A stretch of DNA of 64,000 nt from Sphingobacteriaceae bacterium. GTDB taxonomy: Bacteria > Bacteroidota > Bacteroidia > B-17B0 > Aurantibacillaceae. A program made the translations under genes and the position numbers. The stretch covers positions 1-64,000 of the forward strand of contig JADJMM010000017.1 of assembly GCA_016709575.1 (NCBI GenBank), read 5' to 3'. The first letter of the stretch is position 1. Each line of letters begins with the position of its first letter. Under the pieces are notes generated by a model. It was not told the origin of the DNA and made no database searches. It was given only the letters and a program-made list of their open reading frames with translations. Positions 56,408 through 64,000 of the stretch are shown here, in pieces.

Positions 56408-58257
56408 TTTTGATAATTGTTGAGTTGTTTGTGATTACTAAAAATAAGTTCCTGAAGAGAGATTAGCTTTATTAAATGAAAAATTATTTACGCCTTGAAC
56501 ACCTTTGCCACTGTAGAGTTGTTTTACTGTCTTACCGGTAACGTCAACTATTTCGATATTCAAATGGTTGGTCTTTTCTAAAACAAATTCTATCGAAAAA
56601 GTTTCGACAACTGGATTAGGATAAACTTTTACTGTATTATCTCCTTTAATATTTTCTTTTATACCTACCTGATTGTCGTGAATTTCTGCTATCCAAGTAT
56701 TCCAAAGATTAGAAGAAGTTACATACATCCCATTTAACCAAATTGAAGGGTTTGTTGAATTGTGTTTACGCGCAGTTCCGGTATAATCACCCCATCTTTC
56801 TTTTGTTGTTGATGTATAACTAACATAATTGCTACTTGATTTAACTAACGAAGAACTCGACCAATTCATACCATTGTCGCAATTCACAGCTCGTACTTCA
56901 GGATATATATTGGAGCTGCTTCTTCCAAATCCAATCATTACTGAGGCGTCTGTTGGTAAAGTGGCATAAGATACTACTGAAGGATATGAATAATCGGAAT
57001 TACCCGCTGAGCCAAAGGTGGACGATTGATTTGTTTTTGAGCTTACGTTTAATCTGTTATAATTAATTCCGTTCCAACCACTACCAATGTCTGAATGAAA
57101 AACAAAATGAACAGTACCATTTAAATAGAAACCGCTTAAAGCTCTGCAATCACCATTGTCTAATAAGCAAGATGTGCCTAACTGTTGAGCATCACCTGCC
57201 GGAGAATAAGCTGTGGTTGGAACAGAATAATAATTTAATTGTTCATTTGATGCAGACATGTCATTAGTTAAATCATAAAAATTAATTGTAGAAGCACCAC
57301 CTGAATTTGTAGAAACTAAATAACAACCCGGACCATAATTTCCAGATTGTCCATTGGAAACCGGTAGTAGAGTAAATGGCGATCCGGAGATGCTCGACCA
57401 ATACTGCCAGTTGATAGAACCGCCTGAATAACCATTTGTTTTTGAATTTGATATAAGATGGCTTGATCAAACGTCCCGCCCGGGTTATTCGAAAAAAGGT
57501 TGCCTGTGATATACAACTCGTTATTTGAAACTGCAATTTTAGGATAATCGAACCATTTATTATTGTTTAATGGATTTCCGGTTAATTTGTATTTCCACCA
57601 ACCGTCATTTGGGTTATTAGTTTTTGAAAAACAGATTAATAAATAAGAGTTTGAAGAGCTTCCTGCACATTCCTGAGCGAAGAAAATAAAACGATCCGCA
57701 CCTGAATCATAATGCACTACAGGGTCGCATGTATTTGTTATGGTATTATCGTTATAAAAGGCTGGGATAGTATTGTAATAAGTATTTGCACCTGTAATAT
57801 CATCATATTCGATAGTTGTATTCGCAACACTAACAATCCAACCTCCATCAGAAATAGCAATTGAATTATCCATTGGTGACATCCCATTATTAACGTTACC
57901 TAAAAAATTTGTTCCAATTACCGGAGTAACACTTGTGATGGCGTTTTCTGAATTCGTCGCTTTGTTTGCACCTTGATTTTGTTTCAACAAGGTTTTTTCA
58001 TTAATCATTTTTTCAATAGCCTCTTGATTAGGAATGCTATGATTTCGCCCAACACATTTATTCGTTAATGTTGGGAGCCATTTTAAATCAGCGCTTATCG
58101 TGTTTATTTCTCCAGCGCACTGTAATGTGAACTCTTGAGATTTAGTAGCTGAGCCAAGTTTATCTGAATCATCAATTTTTGGTTTTACAAAATTTTGAGT
58201 TAAAGCATTAAAGCTAAAAACGCAAATTAGAGCTGTTTGGGATAGTAGTCTATTCAT
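56382..58257 (-). CDS. T9SS cargo: large secreted protein with type A sorting domain (two frameshifts)
   Basis: Merged product about 625 aa. Signal peptide (ALICVFSFNALTQ). The central region looks like a beta-propeller/sialidase-like fold: VIGTNFLGNVNNGMSPMDNSIAISDGGWIVSVANTTIEY, CDPVVHYDSGADRFIFFAQE, WFDYPKIAVSNNELYITGNLF, YSYPSVVSYATLPTD, RWGDYTGTARKHN. A type A domain (VKVYPNPVVETFSIEFVLEK, KGVQGVNNFSFNKANLSSGTYF) follows. Missing bases near 57437 and 56441 break the frame; with both restored the end reads TYFLVITNNSTIIKNEKIIITN, a normal T9SS tail. No catalytic residues identified. Confidence 0.82.
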
Positions 58258-58391
58258 GATTGGAGAATTAATAAGTAAATATATTAATTAAAAGGAACGG
58301 AAATGGAAGTATATTAATGATTTTTGTTTTGTTTTCATTCATCAATTACCATAATGTTTGACCTGACTTATAGCCTAATCCCAATAACACA

Positions 58392-58412
58392 AATGTCCCT
58401 TCGACAAGCTCA
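58392..58412. repeat. REP-like intergenic element
   Basis: CCCTTCGACAAGCTCAGGGC is an imperfect palindrome and matches the element at 1315-1342. It is located in the 176-bp gap between two minus-strand genes. Confidence 0.5.
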
Positions 58413-58433
58413 GGGCAGGCTTCTTCGTATATG

Positions 58434-60699
58434 TTATAGGCGTATGCCTATCACGCACACATCATCCACTTGTTCTTGTTCACCTTTCCAGGCGTTGAAG
58501 GCGAATTCTAATTTTTCTTTTTGTTGGGGTAATGGTAATGTAGCTATTTGATGTAGCGTATCGCTAAATTGTTTGTACTTGAATTTTTTTCCTGCTGGTC
58601 CGCCAAATTGGTCGCTGTAACCATCGGTCAGCAAATATAAAATATCGCCTTTGTTGCTGTTTACAGTTTGTAAGGTAAATGAGTTTAATTTCTCGGCTTG
58701 TCCAACCGGCATTTTATCGTAGCCTAATTCATTAATTTTATTATCCGCAAAAAGCAAAACACGGTTGTTGGCTGAAGAGTAGGTAATGGAGTTATTAGCT
58801 TTATCAAAACAAACTAAAGTCCCATCGAAGCCATCTTTCTGCTCTTCTTTGCTGATGCTTTCAATTAATTTCTGACGGACATAATTTAGAACTTCGTGCG
58901 GTTGGTAAATCCCTTTTTCATTTATCGCTTCACTTAAAAAACCAATATTCAATAAACTCATAAACGCGCCAGGAACGCCGTGACCTGTTGAATCACAAAC
59001 GGCGAGATAAAATTTATTATTAGCAGAAGTCGCCCAATAAAAATCGCCACTTACAATGTCTTTCGGTTTAAATAAAACGAAATGTTCATTCAAATTACTC
59101 TTCAATACATCTTCATGCGCTAATAGAGTGTATTGAATTCTCTTCGCATAATTAATAGAATCTACAATAGCTTTTTGTTTTTCTTCAATAATATGTTTCT
59201 GCTGAGAGATTTCTTTATTAGCATGTTGTTTGTTTTTAAAGGCTCTGAACGAAATAAAAGCAATAATCAACATCAACACAAATCCAAAAACCCCACCGTA
59301 AGTAAATAAACGTTGACGAGCAATTTCACTTTCATGTATACTTTGTTCTATTAAACGTTCATTGGCTTGTGCAATACTATCGGCAACAATCTTTTATCGT
59401 ACTCCGATTTAAATTGCTGTTTTAAAACTCCTTTTTATTTTCAATGCGGTCTAAACTATCACGCATTTTAATATATTCCTCAAACATCTCAAGCGATGGA
59501 CCAATTTTAGATTGCTTTTTATAAACTCTGTACAATACATACGAAGGACCTCTTATTAAAGACGGATAGCCAAAGGTCTTGGCAATTTGCAGGGCTTCCT
59601 TAGCATAATTTTCAGCTTTTGATAATTCGTCCCTTTCAAAATAAATATCTGCTAAATTTGAATAAGCTTGAGTTAAAGAGTATTTGTTTTCGCCTTCTTT
59701 AAAAATATCACAAGCTTTGTTCAATAATATAATAGCACTGTCCTGTCGCCCCAATCGCCTATAAGCTTCTGCCATGTATATGTGAGAATTTCCAATCCCA
59801 ATTAAATCGCCAATTTTTTCGTATTCACGTTTAGCTTCATAATAATTTTTGAATGCCTTTTCACTCTCGTTTTTATCTTCATATGCTAATCCAATAAAAT
59901 GTAGTGTTGAAGCGACGGATTGTCTTTCACCAATCATTTCAAAAAGAAGTTTAGCTTTTTTATAATTCTCAAGGGCTTTAGTTACATCTCCCTGATTTTG
60001 ATACACGCGTCCTAAATTAATAAGTGCATTAGCCACTTGGCGGTTGTCTTTCTGACTTTCAAACAATTTTAATGCTTTCGAAAAACAATTTACTGCCGAA
60101 GCTAAATCACCTTGGTCTCTATAAATGGAACCTAAATTATTATAGGAAATACCAACACCTAACTTATCGTTATTTTTTTCTTTAATAGCCAATGATTTTA
60201 AATGATACTCAATGGCTTTCTCAGTGTTACCTTGTTTTTTATAAATGTTGGCAAGATTATTTGTTGTGGCTGAGAGTCCGGTTAAATCATTTAGTCGGTT
60301 TTGAATTTTGTAAATATCCTCATAAATAGCAAGCGCTCCTTTTGCATCATTTTTAAGTGTAGATAATTCGTAAGCCACATTATTTAGCGCATGTGTTTTA
60401 AAAATCAAGAAGGCTTTGTCTTCACCACCTTTTTCAGCCAATTTTAAAGCCAGTTGATTATAACGTGGCCAGATTTTTTCATCACCCAAAGTATTCGCAA
60501 AGAAAATTAAATGTCGTAAGCGAATAGAATCGTGATTGGCTTGGTGATAGAGTGGAAGTATGGAATCAAAAATGTATTTGTCCTGAGGCGAAAGTGTGGA
60601 ATAATCGATCCCATCCAATAAAAACCACGCCTTATCTTTTTTCTGTGCAAAAAGAAAGGAGCAGAGTAAAATAAAAAGTATGAATAAATATTTCTTCAA
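58434..60699 (-). CDS. TPR-repeat membrane protein with SpoIIE phosphatase domain (two frameshifts)
   Basis: Merged product about 755 aa. Signal peptide (FILLCSFLFAQ), about seven TPR repeats in the periplasm (residues 40-400; for example GNTEKAIEYHLKSLAIKEKNND, GDLASAVNCFSKALKLFESQKD), a coiled segment, a membrane helix (GGVFGFVLMLIIAFISF), another coiled coil (ANKEISQQKHIIEEKQKAI) and a PP2C/SpoIIE phosphatase (DIVSGDFYWA, VCDSTGHGVPGAFMSLL, YLLTDGYSDQFGG, DDVCVIGI), with the metal-binding Asp residues present. Missing bases near 59437 and 59397 separate the halves. It is a typical Bacteroidota transmembrane regulator; likely targets are phosphorylated STAS proteins such as the one encoded at 53074-53421 (inference). 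Confidence 0.88.
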
Positions 60700-60715
60700 T
60701 TCAGTAGTAAATATA

Positions 60716-60751
60716 AAAAAAACGGGCTCATAATGAACCCGTTTTTAAATT
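60716..60751 (-). terminator. Terminator after lpdA
   Basis: AAAAACGGGCTC / GAACCCGTTTTT stem with one mismatch and an ATAAT loop, A/T tracts on both sides, about 20 bp after the lpdA stop. Confidence 0.75.
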
Positions 60752-60768
60752 ATGTTTAATACTTTATG

Positions 60769-62157
60769 TTAGATGTGAATTACTTCACCATAAGCAGCAG
60801 CTGCAGCTTCCATAATAGCCTCGCTCATGGTAGGGTGAGGGTGAATGGTTTTAATTATTTCGTGACCTGTAGTCTCCAGTTTACGGATAGCAACAGTTTC
60901 AGCAACCATTTCCGTTACGTTAGCACCAATCATGTGTGCGCCTAATAATTCGCCGTATTTAGCATCAAAGATTAATTTCACAAATCCATCAGCAGCACCG
61001 GCAGCTTTTGCTTTTCCTGATGCCATGAAAGGGAATTTTCCAACTTTAACAGTGTAACCTGCTTCTTTAGCTTTCTTCTCTGTAAATCCAACAGAAGCAA
61101 TTTCAGGCTGACAATACGTACAACCCGGAATGTTATTGTAATCAATCGGATCAACATGTAAACCTTTAATTTTTTCAACGCAAGTAATTCCTTCTGCGCT
61201 CGCCACGTGTGCTAAAGCCTGACCGGGAACACAATCTCCAATGGCATAGTAGCCCGGAACGTTTGTTGCATAGAATTTATCAACTACAACTTTTCCTTTA
61301 TCTGTTTTAATTCCTGTTTCTTCTAAGCCAATGCCTTCAATGTTCGAAGCAATTCCAACTGCTGATAAAACTATCTCTGCATCGAGAATTATTTCGCCAA
61401 CTTTAGTTTTCACTTTTACTTTGCAACCATCACCTTTTGTATCTACACTCTCAACTGAAGCTTCTGTCATGATATCGATACCAACTTTCTTGAATGATTT
61501 TTCTAATTGTTTTGATACTTCTTCATCTTCAACAGGAACAATGTTTGGCATAAATTCAACAACTGTAACTTTCGTTCCCATAGTTGCATAAAAATAAGCG
61601 AACTCAACGCCGATAGCACCTGAACCAACAACAACCATCGTTTTAGGTTGTTTTGGTAAGCTCATCGCCTCACGGTAACCAATAATTTTTTTACCGTCTT
61701 GTGGTAAATTTGGTAACTGACGAGAGCGTGCGCCTGTTGCAATGATAATATGTTTTCCTTCGTAAACGGTTACTTTTCCTTCAGCATCTTTTACTTCTAC
61801 TTTCTTTCCCGGCTTTACTTTAGCCGTTCCCATAATCACATCAATTTTATTTTTCTTCATTAAAAATTGAATACCCTTGCTCATGCCATCAGCCACGTCG
61901 CGACTACGTTTTATAACCGCACCGAAATCAGCTTTAATATTATCAGCACTAATACCGTAATCTTTGGCGTGATTTAAATATTCGAATACCTGTGCGCTTT
62001 TTAATAAAGCTTTAGTTGGAATACAACCCCAGTTTAAACAAATACCACCAAGGTTTTCTTTTTCAATAACAGCGGTTTTAAAACCTAATTGAGAAGCACG
62101 AATGGCAGTAACATAACCACCGGGACCACTTCCAATAACAATAACATCGTAGCTCAT
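60769..62157 (-). CDS. lpdA: Dihydrolipoyl dehydrogenase
   Basis: 462 aa, complete. E3 of the pyruvate/2-oxoglutarate dehydrogenase complexes; reoxidises dihydrolipoamide with NAD. FAD fold VIVIGSGPGGYVTAIRA, redox-active disulfide in GGICLNWGCIPTKALL (C40 and C45), NAD fold TMVVVGSGAIGVEFAYFYATMG, YAIGDCVPGQALAHVASAEG, and the C-terminal catalytic HPHPTMSEAIMEA. The other complex subunits are not nearby. Not frameshifted. Confidence 0.97.
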   Translation of the reverse strand: MSYDVIVIGSGPGGYVTAIRASQLGFKTAVIEKENLGGICLNWGCIPTKALLKSAQVFEYLNHAKDYGISADNIKADFGAVIKRSRDVADGMSKGIQFLMKKNKIDVIMGTAKVKPGKKVEVKDAEGKVTVYEGKHIIIATGARSRQLPNLPQDGKKIIGYREAMSLPKQPKTMVVVGSGAIGVEFAYFYATMGTKVTVVEFMPNIVPVEDEEVSKQLEKSFKKVGIDIMTEASVESVDTKGDGCKVKVKTKVGEIILDAEIVLSAVGIASNIEGIGLEETGIKTDKGKVVVDKFYATNVPGYYAIGDCVPGQALAHVASAEGITCVEKIKGLHVDPIDYNNIPGCTYCQPEIASVGFTEKKAKEAGYTVKVGKFPFMASGKAKAAGAADGFVKLIFDAKYGELLGAHMIGANVTEMVAETVAIRKLETTGHEIIKTIHPHPTMSEAIMEAAAAAYGEVIHI

Positions 62158-62244
62158 AATTGTAATTTATAGAATGCTAATTTAAGATTTATATTAATCT
62201 AAACTTGAAATTTACCTAATAAATTCGGGTTGAAATTCAGCGTA

Positions 62245-63321
62245 TTATAGGGTATATCTTGCCTGCGGAACCGCTGATAAATCGCAAAAGTCTTTTTTAA
62301 GAAATTTGTAGTAGCCGGTAATGGCAATCATAGCGGCATTATCGGTACAAAACTCAAAGGGCGGAATAAATACATCCCATTTCAGTTTTTCGCCTGTTTC
62401 TTTAAGTTGTTTGCGTAATTCGCTGTTAGCAGAAACACCGCCAGCTATAGAAATCTGATTAATGTTGTGAATTTTGGATGCTTCCACCAAATTATGCAAC
62501 AAGGTTTTTACTAAATGATTTTGATAGGAAGCACAAATGTCATTTAAATTCTCCTCTATAAATTTCTGATTTTCTTTTATAGCATTCTGAATAAAATATA
62601 AAAAGGAAGTCTTAATCCCACTAAAACTATAATCCAAATTGGGCACTTTTGATTTGGAGAATGAAAATTTATTTGGATTTCCGGTCTGTGCATATTTGTC
62701 AATAAGCGGACCACCCGGATAAGGTAAACCTAATATTTTTGCAGCTTTATCGAAGGCTTCTCCCACGGCGTCATCCTGAGTTTCTCCTAATAATTCAAAC
62801 GTTAGATGATCTTTTACTTTCACAATTTGAGTGTGTCCGCCACTAACGGTGAGACATAGAAAGGGAAAGTTGGGAGTTCGTAGTTCGTAGTTCGTAGACT
62901 GTGTGTTTAGTTTTTTATCTACCAACTCCGAACTACCAACTCCTAACTGAATAAAATGAGCAAGAATATGCGCTTGCATATGATTTACCTCGATTAATGG
63001 AATGCCTAATCCCATTGATAAAGATTTTGCAAAACTGGTTCCTACCAATAAACTTCCCATTAAACCGGGACCACGTGTAAAGGCAATAGCTGATATTTGT
63101 GATAAATTAACACCCGCTTTTTCCAATGCAGCATGTACAGTTGGAACAATGTTTTTTTGGTGGTCGCGACTGGCTAATTCGGGTATTACGCCTCCGTATT
63201 GCTCGTGAATTTTCTGATTGGCTGTAATATTCGATAATAGAACCTCGTTTTGCAGTATAGCGCAAGAGGTATCGTCGCAGCTCGATTCTATTCCGAGAAT
63301 ATAAACTTTATCACTCTTCAT
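62245..63321 (-). CDS. tsaD: tRNA N6-adenosine threonylcarbamoyltransferase
   Basis: 358 aa. It transfers the threonylcarbamoyl group to A37 of ANN-decoding tRNAs with TsaB/TsaE. Motifs: ILGIESSCDDTSCAI, VPELASRDHQKNIVP, FTRGPGLMGSLLVG, EVNHMQAHILAHFI (metal His residues), LTVSGGHTQIV, GEAFDKAAKILGLPYPGGP, SFSGIKTS, GVSANSELR and FCTDNAAMIA. It is about 18 residues longer than usual because of an insertion between AHFI and FPFLCLTVSGG, encoded by an imperfect palindrome (see that repeat). The frame stays open. Divergent from tamB. Confidence 0.95.
   Translation of the reverse strand: MKSDKVYILGIESSCDDTSCAILQNEVLLSNITANQKIHEQYGGVIPELASRDHQKNIVPTVHAALEKAGVNLSQISAIAFTRGPGLMGSLLVGTSFAKSLSMGLGIPLIEVNHMQAHILAHFIQLGVGSSELVDKKLNTQSTNYELRTPNFPFLCLTVSGGHTQIVKVKDHLTFELLGETQDDAVGEAFDKAAKILGLPYPGGPLIDKYAQTGNPNKFSFSKSKVPNLDYSFSGIKTSFLYFIQNAIKENQKFIEENLNDICASYQNHLVKTLLHNLVEASKIHNINQISIAGGVSANSELRKQLKETGEKLKWDVFIPPFEFCTDNAAMIAITGYYKFLKKDFCDLSAVPQARYTL
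62869..62947. repeat. Imperfect palindrome inserted in frame in tsaD
   Basis: 29-bp arms (62869-62897 and 62919-62947) match at 25 of 29 positions when one is inverted, with a 21-bp loop. The left arm contains a 7-bp periodicity (AGTTCGT, three copies). It encodes the extra residues GSSELVDKKLNTQSTNYELRT, located in a variable loop. This is reminiscent of the protein-coding palindromic elements of Rickettsia. Confidence 0.8.
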
Positions 63322-63351
63322 GCGTCTAATTTTTATTAACTTTATAGGCTT

Positions 63352-64000
63352 ATGACCGTATGGCGTAAAATTACAAGAATATTGCTTAAAACACTCAAGT
63401 ATGCGTTTGTTTTGGTGGTTCTTTTATGCGTTTTTGTAATTATTGCCGTCAACTCCGAAGATTGCCAAACTTGGCTGGCTCATAAAGCATCCTCTTATTT
63501 ATCAAGTGAAATTGGAACAAGGATTGAAATTGAAAAAGTAAAACTACATTTTGTGAAGAGTGCTGAATTGGAAGGGGTTTTTGTGGAAGATGACCGTCAC
63601 GATACCATTCTTTACAGCAAATCTATTTCAGTCACCTTCGATAATTTTGATTACAGAAAGCAAACACTTAAAATTTCTGAGGTAAAGTTAAACGATACAA
63701 AAGCCAGAATTGTAAAGTACAAAGACAAAGATGATTTTAATTTTCAGCAACTGATTAATTATTTTGCTTCGGGCGATACAACTTCAGTTAAAAGTTCTTC
63801 CACTTGGAAAATCTCTTATGGTAAATTGTTTTTGAATAATATTGATTTTGTTTACAGAAACGAACGACATGATGTTTCGGTTACTGAGAATATTAATTAC
63901 AATAATATTCACGTTAAGAATGTGTCAGGTGAATTTGATGATATTAAAATTGTGAACAATAAAATATTTACATCTGTAAAAGGCTTGAAGTGTAAAGAAC
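63352..64000 (+). CDS. tamB: TamB-like translocation/assembly protein (N-terminal part only)
   Basis: Open from the ATG at 63352 to the window edge (216 codons). One N-terminal membrane helix (TLKYAFVLVVLLCVFVIIAVNS), then AsmA/TamB-type sequence: WLAHKASSYLSSEIGTRIEIEKVKLHFVKSAELEGVFVEDDRHDTILYSKSISV, and DFVYRNE. In Bacteroidota large TamB homologues bridge inner and outer membrane. Divergent from tsaD by 30 bp, a common neighbour pair in this phylum to my knowledge. The C-terminal DUF490 domain lies outside the window. Confidence 0.85.
   Translation, partial: MTVWRKITRILLKTLKYAFVLVVLLCVFVIIAVNSEDCQTWLAHKASSYLSSEIGTRIEIEKVKLHFVKSAELEGVFVEDDRHDTILYSKSISVTFDNFDYRKQTLKISEVKLNDTKARIVKYKDKDDFNFQQLINYFASGDTTSVKSSSTWKISYGKLFLNNIDFVYRNERHDVSVTENINYNNIHVKNVSGEFDDIKIVNNKIFTSVKGLKCKE

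Noticed and set aside
58324..58551. Short plus-strand ORF over the REP-like element
   Set aside because: It spans an intergenic repeat and the antisense of the SpoIIE C-terminus; no coding signature.

Overview
The window is AT-rich chromosomal DNA from a member of the Bacteroidota. The evidence is type IX secretion (T9SS) cargo with type A and type B (CHU_C, gliding-associated) sorting domains, a PorP/SprF-family protein beside a SprB-repeat adhesin, TonB-dependent receptors with carboxypeptidase-regulatory N-domains, a TonB receptor/DUF4249 pair, TPR-SpoIIE signalling, and promoters of the TAnnTTTG type. I cannot place it below phylum or class. It is mostly housekeeping plus cell-surface genes, with no prophage, integrase, transposase or CRISPR array.

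Layout. 0-2.6 kb: PrsW-type protease, then the rpsF-rpsR-rplI ribosomal operon (minus strand). 2.6-8 kb: small hypothetical, AddB-like nuclease, EamA transporter, cysteine desulfurase. 7.9-17.1 kb: three T9SS cargo proteins around thyA and frr. 17.2-21.1 kb: a probable metal-acquisition cluster (lipoprotein, TonB receptor, two small His/Cys-bearing exported proteins). 21.2-26.6 kb: YvlD-like membrane protein, msrB, a YfiR-like lipoprotein, sucC, two exported proteins, panB. 26.7-32.6 kb: T9SS protein, GAF histidine kinase, S1/P1 nuclease, ferritin-like protein. 32.9-40 kb: a giant adhesin with about 20 SprB repeats, followed by a PorP-OmpA fusion. 40-46.5 kb: BaiN-like flavoprotein, DUF4249 lipoprotein and its TonB receptor, acyltransferase, tRNA-Asp. 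46.5-48 kb: a peroxiredoxin carrying a histone H1-like lysine-rich N-terminus, then nth. 48.1-53 kb: an operon of five peptidyl-prolyl isomerases, two of them cyclophilin-FKBP fusions, ending in a Fur-family regulator. 53-58.3 kb: STAS protein, EI24 protein, secreted esterase, DUF1456, T9SS protein. 58.4-64 kb: TPR-SpoIIE phosphatase, lpdA, tsaD (with an inserted palindrome) and the start of tamB.

A dominant technical feature is that about 30 single-base frameshifts break otherwise well-conserved genes, mostly in short homopolymers and including essential rpsR. In the fully contained genes, restoring one base per break gives a whole number of codons. I therefore read most broken genes as intact genes with sequence errors and give one merged span for each. 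The densest stretch is about 29.8-60 kb.

Most interesting: the histone-tailed peroxiredoxin, the immunophilin operon with paired cytoplasmic and exported fusions, the PorP-OmpA fusion beside the adhesin, a 79-bp imperfect palindrome inserted in frame in tsaD, and an inverted 22-nt copy of the tRNA-Asp 3' end.
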